Shown: positions 1 through 8,370 of the stretch, in pieces | Layout: each line of letters opens with the position of its first letter | Position numbering within the stretch: position 1 is the stretch's first letter | Origin: Vibrio sp. SNU_ST1 | Lineage (GTDB): Bacteria; Pseudomonadota; Gammaproteobacteria; Enterobacterales; Vibrionaceae | Length of the DNA: 64,000 nucleotides | Direction of reading: 5' to 3' | NCBI RefSeq assembly: GCF_030563405.1 | Contig: NZ_CP130748.1 | Span: 806,001-870,000 of the forward strand | Translations under genes and position numbers: made by a program | Notes under the pieces: generated by a model | The model's input: the letters and a program-made list of their open reading frames with translations, nothing else | What the model was told of the DNA's origin: nothing | Database searches by the model: none

Positions 1-410
1 ATATCTTGGTTAATCAGAGTGACGATCTGGTTGAGTAGATCGTGAGTCACACCAGATACTCCTTGCGACAATGAACAGAGACGCGTCGCTAATACGGCAC
101 GAGCTTGTTCATGAGACAGTATTTCGCCTAAACCACAGCCGTGAAAGCGCGTGAGGTGTAGAGGCAGTTCATCAACAAGGTTTGGTGGAATCGCAACGGT
201 GCATGAATCGCCGTAGCCAGTTGTCACGCCATAGATCACGCCTTCTTCTTTCAATAGACGTTCTAAAAAAGCGACACCACGGTCGATCTTCGATGTGAAC
301 TCATCGCTTGAGTTCATCGAGGCTTGTGCGCCCTGTGAGATAGCGACAACATCTTCAATCGTGAGGCGTTCGGCACCAAAGGTGATGCTATTTGGATTTT
401 TTTTCGTCAT
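1..410 (-). CDS. Aromatic amino acid ammonia-lyase (HAL/TAL-like) of the aryl polyene cluster, partial (N-terminal 136 residues)
   Basis: This gene runs off the left window edge, so only the N-terminal 136 codons are visible. The start is the ATG at 408-410, read leftwards. The fragment matches the N-terminus of the histidine/tyrosine ammonia-lyase family: residues 60-69 read YGVTTGYGDS, the conserved mobile-loop tyrosine region, followed by a helical stretch with LHLTRFHGCGLGE. The Ala-Ser-Gly triad that forms the MIO cofactor would lie beyond the window. In aryl polyene clusters such lyases are thought to deaminate tyrosine to a hydroxycinnamate starter, so I infer that role rather than histidine breakdown; no hut genes are visible. 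The start codon lies inside the end of apeJ (23-nt overlap), which supports co-transcription and translational coupling. Confidence 0.85.
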   Translation of the reverse strand, partial: MTKKNPNSITFGAERLTIEDVVAISQGAQASMNSSDEFTSKIDRGVAFLERLLKEEGVIYGVTTGYGDSCTVAIPPNLVDELPLHLTRFHGCGLGEILSHEQARAVLATRLCSLSQGVSGVTHDLLNQIVTLINQD

Positions 411-2211
411 GGTGCTGGTTGCTCAATGTCCAAAAGTTAAAAAAGTTGTACCACTGAAGCGGTGCTTTCAGTGTGTAGTGCTGAAGTCGGTCTGCGTATT
501 GTTGCACGACTTGTTGTAAAGATTGTTCGCGAGTCTTTCTTGGAAGCTCGATCTTGTCGCTAAAATGCTCAAAATAGACATTAAAATGTGGCTTGGCTTT
601 TGAGTCATCCCTTAAGCCAAACAGTAAAAATACTGGTGTTTTTAGAACAGAGGCTAACATAAATGGCCCTTGAGGGAAGGGGGCTTCTTTACCCAAGAAC
701 TCTGCCCATACTGAGCGACCCTCTTTGCTGGTGGAGGTTCTATCGCCAACGATTACAACCCACTCACCCTGTTCCAGTTTCTGTTGTAACAAGATAGCGG
801 TATCTGGTCCCATCGAAGTCACTTGAATCAGATTTAAATCAGACTGTGGGTTAACGGCTTTCATTACCGAATTAAAGCGCTCGGCGTGTTCCGTGAAGAC
901 CAGCGCATTAATTTTTATATGTGAGTGTCTACGGCCCAAAGCACGGCATAGCTCTATATTGCCAAGATGAGAACCAAGAATCAGTACACCTTGCTTATTT
1001 TCTACCATGCTCTCGAATTGCTCGTGGCCATGGACGGTCAAATTATCTACCGAAAAATCACCTTTCCATGCGGCTAATTTGTCGAGCATTGTGTGGCCAA
1101 ACGAAAGCAGGTGATTATAACTGGTGAGTTCAGTCGGTAACTCAATATTCTGTTGTTCGGCGTATGCCTTAAGCTGAAATAGGTATTGTTCAGAGGCGTT
1201 TCGCGCGCGCTTGCCTGTCAAATGGTAGTAACGCATCACACCACGCAAAATTAGGTTGAAGACACTTCGGCCTAATAGGGAGTACACAGCTAACAATAGT
1301 TTGATGCCGAGTACTGTGCCGCGTTCTTGAGTGCGCGACCAGTGTGGTTGTTCAGTGCTATTTGGTGTCTGCTGCGCATGATAGCTTTCTGAAAATTGTG
1401 TCGAACTCGTTAGATGATCTTCAGAATCTGATTTGAAATGACGAGCAATAAGCTTAGGGGCTCTTGGCAGCATGCCGAAAAACAGTCGTGTGTGCATCCA
1501 ACTGATTTTTACGTTATCCCATAGCGCATCGAAATGAGAGACACCATTTTCAGGGTAGATGACTCGAGTTTCAATGAAGTCAATGTCGCAGCCTTCCCAG
1601 TAAAGACGAACCAAGATCTCGATATCGAAGTCCATTCTTGAACCGACATCGTATTTATTCAGTACTGTTTGCGTCTTCTCGATTGGATATGCTCTAAAGC
1701 CACACATGCTGTCTTTAATCGAGAGAGATAGGGTTTCTATCCATACCCAGACATGCGTCGCGTAGCGTCCGTAGAGTCTTGCCTTGGGCACGCTGTCATC
1801 ATAGACCGGTTGACCTGAGATCAGGCGTTGAGGTTTGGCTTGCGACGTTTCGAGCAATGTGGGTAGAGCGTCTAGGTCGTGTTGACCGTCAGCATCAATC
1901 TGAACGGCGTGACTAAAGCCGAGCTCTTGTGCTCGGTTGATTCCAGCCTTTACTGCGCCGCCTTTGCCTTGGTTCTGCTCAAGTGTCACCAAAGTCACGC
2001 TTGGGTTATCTGCAAGTGGAGCCAGAAACTGTTTGGTCGCAAGTTCACTGCCATCGTCAACGATAATAATTGGTAGTTTGAATTCGAGAAGTGATGAGAC
2101 TACCTCCGGCATGGTTGCGCCGTGGTTAAAGCACGGAATCAGGAAGCAAGCTTTGTAGTCGCTTTCTTTTGTTACGTGTTGAGAAGTAGCCTCAGCAGGA
2201 GCGCTATTCAC
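388..2211 (-). CDS. apeJ: Glycosyltransferase family 2 / lipid acyltransferase fusion protein (ApeJ-like)
   Basis: A 607-residue two-domain protein. Residues about 20-240 form a GT-A glycosyltransferase: VDDGS at 51-55 and the metal-binding DADGQH at 106-111, with KGGAV nearby, as in dolichol-phosphate-mannose-synthase-like enzymes. Residues about 300-590 form an LpxL/HtrB-like lysophospholipid acyltransferase, with the HX4E signature at H415-E420 (GSHLGNIE) and a later GDRTS block. In aryl polyene clusters this fused protein is thought to help build the glycolipid-like anchor that holds the polyene in the outer membrane; the exact sugar and acyl donors are not known from sequence. The start overlaps the end of apeI by 8 nt and its end overlaps the ammonia-lyase start. 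The letter J follows the published gene order of the cluster. Confidence 0.85.
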   Translation of the reverse strand: MNSAPAEATSQHVTKESDYKACFLIPCFNHGATMPEVVSSLLEFKLPIIIVDDGSELATKQFLAPLADNPSVTLVTLEQNQGKGGAVKAGINRAQELGFSHAVQIDADGQHDLDALPTLLETSQAKPQRLISGQPVYDDSVPKARLYGRYATHVWVWIETLSLSIKDSMCGFRAYPIEKTQTVLNKYDVGSRMDFDIEILVRLYWEGCDIDFIETRVIYPENGVSHFDALWDNVKISWMHTRLFFGMLPRAPKLIARHFKSDSEDHLTSSTQFSESYHAQQTPNSTEQPHWSRTQERGTVLGIKLLLAVYSLLGRSVFNLILRGVMRYYHLTGKRARNASEQYLFQLKAYAEQQNIELPTELTSYNHLLSFGHTMLDKLAAWKGDFSVDNLTVHGHEQFESMVENKQGVLILGSHLGNIELCRALGRRHSHIKINALVFTEHAERFNSVMKAVNPQSDLNLIQVTSMGPDTAILLQQKLEQGEWVVIVGDRTSTSKEGRSVWAEFLGKEAPFPQGPFMLASVLKTPVFLLFGLRDDSKAKPHFNVYFEHFSDKIELPRKTREQSLQQVVQQYADRLQHYTLKAPLQWYNFFNFWTLSNQHHDEKKSK

Positions 2212-2566
2212 TTTTCTCTCCCAGCTTCATTTTTCCTGAAGAGTGGGTCTGTTCACCGTTATTCGAGGTGTAACTGAAGCTCAACTTACCTTTGTCGGTT
2301 TCCCACTTAAGTGATAACTGAATGGTAGAGTCTGGCAGGATAGGCTCTTGGAATTTGATGACCTCCATGCCTTTAAAGTAACCAGGAACGTTCAGCTCTT
2401 GGACAGCATAGTGAAGTGCCCAATCAATTTGTGTCACACCCGGAAGAATAGGGAAGCTCTTGAAGTGCCCCTTAAAATCGGTGATATCTCCGGTAACATG
2501 GAGTGTCAGAGTCGATTCTTTCTCTATAGTGTCAACAGCAATGACGTTTGGTTTTCTCTTTTGCAT
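2204..2566 (-). CDS. apeI: Hot-dog fold 3-hydroxyacyl-ACP dehydratase (ApeI-like)
   Basis: A 120-residue FabA/FabZ-type hot-dog protein. The catalytic region GHFKSFPILPGVTQIDWA carries His34 and an acidic residue, Asp48, 14 residues later, the spacing of the FabZ His/Glu pair, but with Asp as in FabA. It should dehydrate 3-hydroxyacyl-ACP intermediates to trans-enoyl-ACP during each round of polyene extension. In characterised aryl polyene pathways it works alongside a second dehydratase (ApeP), which would be outside this window. The start is an ATG and the end overlaps apeJ by 8 nt. An 88-nt gap separates it from apeH upstream, with no clear terminator, so it probably belongs to the same transcript. 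Confidence 0.85.
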   Translation of the reverse strand: MQKRKPNVIAVDTIEKESTLTLHVTGDITDFKGHFKSFPILPGVTQIDWALHYAVQELNVPGYFKGMEVIKFQEPILPDSTIQLSLKWETDKGKLSFSYTSNNGEQTHSSGKMKLGEKSE

Positions 2567-2654
2567 AGCGTGTACTTAGAATCCTTGGGCTGAAAATGGG
2601 TATTCTGACAAAATATAAGAAGATAATCTCAGTGTAAAACACGGTAAGTTATTT

Positions 2655-4067
2655 CTATGATTTTACGAGTTGCTCTATGTGAGAAATTAACCGCTTACCT
2701 TGGCTGTTGAGGGGGATCTCATCAACAACACGATACTTTCTCGGGATCGCGATCGGCTCCAACCACTTTCTCAACTCTGAACGCAGCATCAACCAGAATT
2801 TGCCTTTACTCATGGTGGCGAGGCTAGCTTGACCTTCATCAGATAATACTAAAACTGATGCCAAAATTAAGCGTCCAGGTTCTTCAAATGGTATTACCAC
2901 GCATTCACCGATCCAAGGAAGTTGCTCTAGTCGCTTCTCTACTTCAACCAGTGAGACTCGTTTTTCTTCTATTTTGATCACTCGGTCGGTACGACCTTTC
3001 AGTATAAATTGATTATCCGAGACCATTTCGCACTCATCGGCGGTTTGATACCAATTGTTTTTGTCGATGTACGGCGACAATAACTTAATACAACTCTCAC
3101 TGTTAAGACTAGCCTCAATGCAGTCGAAAAGCTGCCAAGGTGTTTGAGCGGTTTGTTGTTGGCGAAATGCGATGCCACCGGTCTCTGTGCTGCCAAAAAC
3201 CTCGATAGGTAAATCCCCTAACAGATTAAGAGCTTGGTGAGCAGATTCAGCTGGCAGCGGGCCACCAGAAGAGAACACACCTGCTAATTGCGTAGACTTT
3301 GTCTCGTGTTTTAATCGTTTGAGTAGCGCTGGGCTGCTGATCAGCACGCTGTTTTTGTTTGCATGAGAAAGGAGCTGTTCAGGGTACTCGAGGTTGTTTC
3401 GAGCAAATGGAACACCAGAACAAAGCGGCCATAAGATTCGAAATAATAAACCATAGATGTGTTGGTGCGAGACTGTACTGTGGACTCGGTTCCCCATTAG
3501 TAAGTCGCCCCAGTTTTTATTTAACTGAGCCGTCTCAATATCTAGGTGTTCTAATGTCTTGTGGATTGCCTTTGGTGTACCGCTTGAGCCTGAGGTAAAC
3601 AGGGTTAATTGGGTTGCTGCCAAATCAATTGTAGCCCGTTCAGTCGCAGCTAGGTCATTCACTAAAAGCGTTGATGTTTCGGTGTTTGAGCGTTTGGAAT
3701 CCAAGACGGCTTGAATGTTACAAACCTCACTCCCTCCTACTTTACCAATCGCATCATCGACTAACAGGCAATCAAAATACTCACTCAGTTCGGCAAGCGC
3801 ACAAGGTTGATAGTTGCCCGGTAAGATGATGTGTTTGTTGCTGACTGCGCACGCTAAAAAGGCCACCGAAAATAGGTAGCTGTCTTGGGTACAAATCGCG
3901 ACTCGTTGAAAAGAGGGTGAAGATAAAAGTTGTACGAGTTGAGATAAATCAAGGTTAAATGTTTGCCATGTAATCTCGCTATTGTCGGAAAAACAGACTA
4001 TAGATTCAGGATCTCGGTTTTGACAGAGAAGTTTAGACAACGAGATGTAAGATACGGTTTGGGTCAT
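2655..4067 (-). CDS. apeH: AMP-dependent aryl/acyl-ACP ligase (ApeH-like)
   Basis: A 470-residue adenylate-forming enzyme. The core motifs are in order: A3 phosphate loop LFTSGSSGTPK (156-166), A5 FGSTETGG (291-298), A7 QTAD (341-344), A8 hinge GRTDRVIKIEEKRV (358-371) and A10 PLNSQGKR with the catalytic lysine K458. It should activate an aromatic carboxylic acid (a hydroxybenzoate- or hydroxycinnamate-type starter) as the adenylate and load it onto one of the two carrier proteins encoded just upstream. At 470 residues it is compact for the superfamily (often 500-600). It starts 6 nt after the stop of apeG, which puts it in the middle of the operon. Confidence 0.88.
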   Translation of the reverse strand: MTQTVSYISLSKLLCQNRDPESIVCFSDNSEITWQTFNLDLSQLVQLLSSPSFQRVAICTQDSYLFSVAFLACAVSNKHIILPGNYQPCALAELSEYFDCLLVDDAIGKVGGSEVCNIQAVLDSKRSNTETSTLLVNDLAATERATIDLAATQLTLFTSGSSGTPKAIHKTLEHLDIETAQLNKNWGDLLMGNRVHSTVSHQHIYGLLFRILWPLCSGVPFARNNLEYPEQLLSHANKNSVLISSPALLKRLKHETKSTQLAGVFSSGGPLPAESAHQALNLLGDLPIEVFGSTETGGIAFRQQQTAQTPWQLFDCIEASLNSESCIKLLSPYIDKNNWYQTADECEMVSDNQFILKGRTDRVIKIEEKRVSLVEVEKRLEQLPWIGECVVIPFEEPGRLILASVLVLSDEGQASLATMSKGKFWLMLRSELRKWLEPIAIPRKYRVVDEIPLNSQGKRLISHIEQLVKS

Positions 4068-4073
4068 AACAAT

Positions 4074-4631
4074 TTAACTCTGACGAATGCGCTGTCTTAC
4101 CACCCACTCTCCTGCAAAGAGTACCCCGGCAAACAAATAGCTGAGTAAGCCATTGTATAGGGTCCATATTTCAAGAGATTGGAAGCAGGTATAAAGAGCG
4201 ATGGAACCATTGATAACGAAGAACAGGCACCAAACTTTGGTGACTTTTCGTGTGTAATCAACGCCACTTTGCGGAAGTTCTGGCTCTTGGAGTCGAGCAA
4301 GCCGCTCGATAATCGTTTGGGGTTGCCATAGGCTTGACGCGAACACAACAAGCATACAAACGTTAACGATGACGGGATAATAAGTTAGCCAGCCATGCTG
4401 TTTGAAGGTTAACCCTAATGCCAGCAGAGCAATTCCGGCACTTCCACTGATCCAAGCTAGGTGTTTTAGCTCTTTGATTTTAGCCTGACCGCCGGTAAAA
4501 ATGCGGACAGCAAAGATCGCGGCTAAGACGATACCAACGGTTTGTAGGCCAAACTTGTTGAGTCCAAAGTAAACCGCAATTGGATAAGTGAAAAGTATGA
4601 TTGCCGACAATAAAGTCAGCAGAGGACGCAT
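4074..4631 (-). CDS. apeG: Inner-membrane protein of the aryl polyene operon (ApeG-like, COG4648-type)
   Basis: A 185-residue, strongly hydrophobic protein with about five or six predicted membrane segments, for example at residues 5-20, 26-42, 57-75, 80-98, 132-150 and 158-175. I recognise it as the small membrane protein usually found next to acyltransferases in aryl polyene clusters; no catalytic motif is visible and its function is not established. It could be a membrane scaffold for the carrier-protein-bound chain. Its ATG overlaps the last base of the apeF stop, and apeH follows 6 nt after its stop. The symbol follows the gene order of the cluster and is tentative. Confidence 0.75.
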   Translation of the reverse strand: MRPLLTLLSAIILFTYPIAVYFGLNKFGLQTVGIVLAAIFAVRIFTGGQAKIKELKHLAWISGSAGIALLALGLTFKQHGWLTYYPVIVNVCMLVVFASSLWQPQTIIERLARLQEPELPQSGVDYTRKVTKVWCLFFVINGSIALYTCFQSLEIWTLYNGLLSYLFAGVLFAGEWVVRQRIRQS

Positions 4632-4888
4632 TATGCGTCCTTCAATAGTTCAATTACAGATTCTACAACGTCATTAACGGTGCGCACTGCTTTGAACTCT
4701 TCAGGCTTGATCTTCTTACCCGTTACGTTCTGTAAGTGAACGACCAAATCAACGGCATCAATGCTGTCTAGGTCTAGGTCGAGATAAAGGTGTGCTTCAG
4801 GAGTAATGTCTTCAGCATCAAGCTCGAACAGCTCGATAAGCGCATCTTTAACTTGGTTGAATACTTCTTGTTGGTTAGCTTGTGTCAT
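4631..4888 (-). CDS. apeF: Acyl carrier protein, second of the pair (ApeF-like)
   Basis: An 85-residue acidic carrier protein. The phosphopantetheine attachment motif is LDLDSIDAVDL with Ser42, in the LDSID form shared by aryl polyene ACPs. Helix II and the C-terminal helix follow the usual ACP layout. It should carry the growing polyene or the aryl starter as a thioester. It lies 10 nt after apeE and abuts apeG, so the two ACPs are made together. Which of the two takes the starter and which the extender cannot be read from this sequence; biochemical work on homologous systems assigned separate tasks to ApeE and ApeF. Confidence 0.9.
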   Translation of the reverse strand: MTQANQQEVFNQVKDALIELFELDAEDITPEAHLYLDLDLDSIDAVDLVVHLQNVTGKKIKPEEFKAVRTVNDVVESVIELLKDA

Positions 4889-4898
4889 AAAGATCTGT

Positions 4899-5159
4899 CT
4901 AGTTGTTCGTTTTAGATGAGATGTAGTTAGCTAGGTTTTCAACGGATGCAAAATGCTGACGAGTGTTTGAATCGTCGGCATCGATAACAATGTTGTATTT
5001 TTTCTTGATAGCAAGGCCAAGCTCAAGGGCATCGATAGAATCTAATCCAAGTCCATCACCAAACAGTGGCGCTTCCGTTTCAATTTCATCAATACTCATA
5101 TCTTCAAGGTTCAGTGCGTCGATGATCAGTTGTTTCAGTTCGTTGTGTAATGTTTCCAC
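4899..5159 (-). CDS. apeE: Acyl carrier protein, first of the pair (ApeE-like)
   Basis: An 86-residue acidic carrier protein with the attachment motif LGLDSIDALEL; Ser41 is the predicted phosphopantetheine site. It differs from the neighbouring ACP over most of its length, so the pair are old paralogues rather than a recent duplication. It is the first ACP of the operon, preceded by a 105-nt gap after apeD, the longest gap in this operon. No terminator is visible in that gap. Role: thioester carrier for starter or intermediates of aryl polyene synthesis at the inner face of the inner membrane. Confidence 0.9.
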   Translation of the reverse strand: METLHNELKQLIIDALNLEDMSIDEIETEAPLFGDGLGLDSIDALELGLAIKKKYNIVIDADDSNTRQHFASVENLANYISSKTNN

Positions 5160-5264
5160 TTAGGCCTACTTAGTACTTTATCTAAATGCTGCTTTAAGGG
5201 GGCGATTCTACATGATGTGATGTATTTTCTAAATGCTGATATCGCCAGTTGTTTCATTGAGGAG

Positions 5265-6035
5265 CTAAATATTTTCTTCGGAAGGAAAAATAGTCTGTGC
5301 AAGGTGGTGATTGAGGCGCCTTGCTGCCGAAGTTAAGTTACTTGAATTATCAATAAAGGGTGCGACGTCTATTTTACCTTTCACAGCGATATGAAAAAAG
5401 GGTTTCATGGCAGGAACTTGATACCATTTTTTCTCTTTTGTTAAGAATGTCGGAGAAACCGTAATGTGAATCACGCGTAAATCGGTTTGTGTTCGAGTGG
5501 CAATTTGTGCCGCACCACGTTGTAAGGATGGTTCAATTTCTGGAGTTGTGCGAGTTCCTTCGGGAAAAACTAACAATACATTGCCACGTGAAAAGCGTTC
5601 TTCACAACGTTCTAAAAGATCGTCAGGGGCTTGATTGGGGATGTATCCCGCCGCTTTGACAATCCTCTTCATAAAGGGGTTTTCCCATATTGCCGCTTTA
5701 ACGAGACAATCACATTGAGGAAGTTGAGAGGCAATCAGTACATAGTCAATCAAGCTAGGATGATTGGCGACAATGATGCAGTTGCGATCTTCGCGTAGCA
5801 GCTCGGCGCCATCAATTCGGTAATCAATCGCGCCCGTGAACTTCATTATTTGGCAGAAGGCATTGAATGATAAACGGATCAATTGCTGTGCTTTGAGTTC
5901 TCTTTTTATGATATTGCGAGTCGTTAGCGCGATTGAAGGTAAGATTAAGAAGCTCAATATTAAGCCTCCCAAACCAAAGATAGTAAAGCAGAGCCCCGTC
6001 GCGAACACACGCCAATATTGGTCTACTTTGCTCAT
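5265..6035 (-). CDS. apeD: 1-acyl-glycerol-3-phosphate acyltransferase-like protein (ApeD-like)
   Basis: A 256-residue PlsC-type acyltransferase. It has an N-terminal hydrophobic segment (about 12-38), the NHPSLIDYV block with the HX4D catalytic pair H92 and D97, and the substrate-binding FPEGTR at 157-162. It should transfer an acyl or aryl-polyenoyl group onto a lipid-like acceptor in the inner membrane, giving the anchored product. Its start shares one base with the apeC stop, so the two are translationally coupled. The symbol follows the order of the cluster and is tentative; the family assignment is firm. Confidence 0.85.
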   Translation of the reverse strand: MSKVDQYWRVFATGLCFTIFGLGGLILSFLILPSIALTTRNIIKRELKAQQLIRLSFNAFCQIMKFTGAIDYRIDGAELLREDRNCIIVANHPSLIDYVLIASQLPQCDCLVKAAIWENPFMKRIVKAAGYIPNQAPDDLLERCEERFSRGNVLLVFPEGTRTTPEIEPSLQRGAAQIATRTQTDLRVIHITVSPTFLTKEKKWYQVPAMKPFFHIAVKGKIDVAPFIDNSSNLTSAARRLNHHLAQTIFPSEENI

Positions 6036-6781
6036 TATTGCGCTCCTGACTTAGCGGTATTGACCCACGACCAATTTTGGTGCTTACCTGCAATAGTCCA
6101 ATGCTGTGTACCCCATAGGATATGTTTTAGCGTTTGTAGACCTTGTGGTAATTCTGCCACTGAGCTATCACTGGTTACTGCTCTTGAAACGGAATAGTCA
6201 TTACCAGCAGTAAGCACTAAACCTAGAGCGTAGTCAGCATAGTGTTGATTTTCGTACTCTCGGTATACTTCAGGCAGAGGTTGGTCGAAGTCAATGACGA
6301 GTACACGATGTGACGGATACTGATGTAGGTAAAGATAAGCTTCAATCAGGGCGTTGTGAAAGGAATCTTGCCCTGCAGCGATAGAGGTCAGTGGAATTGG
6401 CGCTTTTTTGGCAATGGTTGTTAGACCCGCAGCTGTATTGTGTACTGATTGGGAAAATGCCATTGGAGAGGCATCGTCACCTTCTAATATTGATTGAATC
6501 AAAGTAGCGGTTCGGTGTAATTCACCATGTCGACTGGCAAAAACCAGATAATCAATCGAGGTATCTTTTAATAGGGTTAATGCAGTTTGGACGGCAAGTT
6601 TGCTTTGCATGCTCATACGACGGCGCATCATCGGAGGGATCGCTTTAAATTCAGTTAAGCCATCTTGTGGCCAATCTAAATTAGTGCTCCATGTTTGCCA
6701 TTCGGCAACGGAATAGAGGCCTGGTGAATTTGCTGACCATTTCTCAATATTAAACGACATTAATTGTGATTGATTTGACAT
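6035..6781 (-). CDS. apeC: Ketosynthase-like chain length factor (ApeC-like), active-site Cys replaced
   Basis: A 248-residue protein of the short ketoacyl-synthase N-terminal family (Ketoacyl-synt_2 type), far below the roughly 400 residues of a full ketosynthase. At the place where FabF-type enzymes read TACTS, this protein reads AAGQDS at 136-141, putting Gln138 in the position of the nucleophilic cysteine. Gln at this site is typical of chain length factors of type II polyketide synthases. No C-terminal half with the two catalytic histidines is present. It should therefore pair with a catalytic ketosynthase (ApeO) encoded outside the window and help set chain length. It is the first gene of the minus-strand operon and faces the lipoprotein gene at 6853 across 71 nt. 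Confidence 0.82.
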   Translation of the reverse strand: MSNQSQLMSFNIEKWSANSPGLYSVAEWQTWSTNLDWPQDGLTEFKAIPPMMRRRMSMQSKLAVQTALTLLKDTSIDYLVFASRHGELHRTATLIQSILEGDDASPMAFSQSVHNTAAGLTTIAKKAPIPLTSIAAGQDSFHNALIEAYLYLHQYPSHRVLVIDFDQPLPEVYREYENQHYADYALGLVLTAGNDYSVSRAVTSDSSVAELPQGLQTLKHILWGTQHWTIAGKHQNWSWVNTAKSGAQ

Positions 6782-6787
6782 AGAGTA

Positions 6788-6817
6788 TTGATTTACTTTG
6801 GGTCTAACTAATACTAT
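6788..6817 (+). promoter_or_regulatory. Possible sigma-70 promoter for the lipoprotein-methyltransferase-flavoprotein genes
   Basis: Within the 71-nt divergent gap there is TTGATT (6788-6793), an 18-nt spacer and TACTAT (6812-6817). Both hexamers are fair matches to the housekeeping consensus. The leftward operon must start from the same gap; a TAGTAT on the opposite strand is a weak -10 candidate. Confidence 0.4.
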
Positions 6818-6852
6818 GCGTGCTTATAAATAAACACGGGTAAGGAGTTTAA

Positions 6853-7242
6853 ATGAAATTACTAAAAATAGCCGTTTCAATGTTATTTATAATCATCCTT
6901 GCAGGCTGTGGACGTGTCCAACCTGTAATGAATGTTGAGGATACTCCAGTTGGACTGAATCTTCAAAGTAAACAGGTGAAATCAGCGATTTATGAGTCTG
7001 CTAAGAGCCGAGGTTGGTTAGTTTCAGAAGTTAAGCCAGGTTTACTCCGCGCTGAGCTGTATGTCCGTTCACATCATGCTGTGGTAGATATTCCATATAA
7101 TGATAAGTTTTACTCTATTCTTTACGTTGAGTCTGAGAATTTGAAGTACGACGATGGTGAAATACATCGTAATTACAATCGCTGGGTTAATAACTTAAAC
7201 GTTGATATTAAACGCAAGCTTGCACAAATGGCAGCTGAGTAA
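6853..7242 (+). CDS. Small predicted lipoprotein beside the aryl polyene operon
   Basis: A 129-residue protein with a signal peptide of 18 residues ending in the lipobox LAGC (Cys19). After processing it would be a lipid-anchored periplasmic or outer-membrane protein of about 110 residues. A good Shine-Dalgarno sequence (AAGGAG, 6842-6847) precedes the ATG. I do not recognise a functional domain. Its place at the head of the divergent transcript of a cluster whose product is moved to the outer membrane suggests a part in transport or anchoring, but that is inference from context only. Confidence 0.75.
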   Translation: MKLLKIAVSMLFIIILAGCGRVQPVMNVEDTPVGLNLQSKQVKSAIYESAKSRGWLVSEVKPGLLRAELYVRSHHAVVDIPYNDKFYSILYVESENLKYDDGEIHRNYNRWVNNLNVDIKRKLAQMAAE

Positions 7243-7272
7243 CCCTCTATTATTTTAAAGTTAGGTTTTTTC

Positions 7273-8346
7273 GTGTCGGAATATAAATTAGATCCATTTA
7301 ACGCATTACAAGCAAAAACAGAAGCGCAGAAATTGTCTTTCGCTCCTATTGTTTTTCATACAGCTCGTACGCTTCGTGACTTAGGTATCTTGAAAGCGTT
7401 AGATGACGCGGGCAATGATGGTTTACCCGCTGAAACTATTTCTCAAGCAACGGGTGTATCAGAATACGGCGTCAAAGTTCTGCTGGATATGGCGTTGAGT
7501 GCTCATATCGTTACTTGGGATAAGCCCCGCTATAAAATGGCTAACCTAGGCTTCTATCTATTGCACGATGGCATGACCAACGCAAATATGGATTTCACTG
7601 CTGATGTCTGTTACGCCGCGATGATGCATTTAACCGAAGCAATAGAAGAAGGCACACCTGCCGGCCTGAAAGAGCTGGGTGATTGGGAAACGATTTACCA
7701 AGGTTTGTCTCAATTACCAGAAAAAGCAAAAGAGAGCTGGTTTAAGTTTGATCATTTCTATTCAGATCGTTCGTTCCCTGTGTTGCTTGAGAAAGTTTTC
7801 AGTAAGAAGCCTAAATCGCTGGTGGATATTGGCGGCAATACAGGTAAGTGGGCTATGCAATGTTGTAACTACGACTCTGATGTCGAGGTGACGATTGTCG
7901 ATTTGCCGCAGCAACTAGAAATGGCAATGGCAAACGCAACACAGCACGGTCATCAAGACCGAGTGACTCCATTCCCCGCTAACATGCTTGATAAACAGCA
8001 AGCGCTGCCGACAGGTACGGACGTGTGGTGGATGAGCCAGTTCCTTGACTGCTTCTCGCCAATGGAAATTCTTAGCATATTAAAGCGTGTTCGCTCTCAT
8101 ATGTCAGAAGACGCGACTGTTTATATCCTTGAACTGTTTTGGGATGCACAGAAATACGATGCGGCTTCTTATAGCTTAAATGCGACGTCTCTCTACTTTA
8201 CTTGCTTGGCCAACGGCAATAGCCGTTTTTACCGCAGTGAAGACTTCCTAGAGATAGTGGAAGAGGCTGGCTTTGACGTAGTGACTCGTACCGACGATAT
8301 CGGTCTTGGGCATACGCTTCTGGAGCTGAAAGCTAGCGCGAAATAA
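7273..8346 (+). CDS. SAM-dependent methyltransferase (plant O-methyltransferase-like, wHTH plus Rossmann)
   Basis: A 357-residue class I methyltransferase. Residues about 20-95 form a winged-helix dimerisation domain (LPAETISQATGVSEYGVKVL), and the SAM-binding glycine loop is LVDIGGNTGKW (183-193). This is the layout of the Methyltransf_2 family that modifies phenolic substrates. In aryl polyenes the aromatic head group carries methyl groups, so ring or phenol methylation of the head group is the likely job; sequence does not tell C- from O-methylation. The start is a GTG at 7273, chosen because MSEYKLDPF fits the family N-terminus; the Shine-Dalgarno match is weak. It lies 30 nt after the lipoprotein gene and 24 nt before the flavoprotein gene. 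Confidence 0.82.
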   Translation: MSEYKLDPFNALQAKTEAQKLSFAPIVFHTARTLRDLGILKALDDAGNDGLPAETISQATGVSEYGVKVLLDMALSAHIVTWDKPRYKMANLGFYLLHDGMTNANMDFTADVCYAAMMHLTEAIEEGTPAGLKELGDWETIYQGLSQLPEKAKESWFKFDHFYSDRSFPVLLEKVFSKKPKSLVDIGGNTGKWAMQCCNYDSDVEVTIVDLPQQLEMAMANATQHGHQDRVTPFPANMLDKQQALPTGTDVWWMSQFLDCFSPMEILSILKRVRSHMSEDATVYILELFWDAQKYDAASYSLNATSLYFTCLANGNSRFYRSEDFLEIVEEAGFDVVTRTDDIGLGHTLLELKASAK

Positions 8347-8370
8347 TCATGGTAAACATGGCTTAAATTA

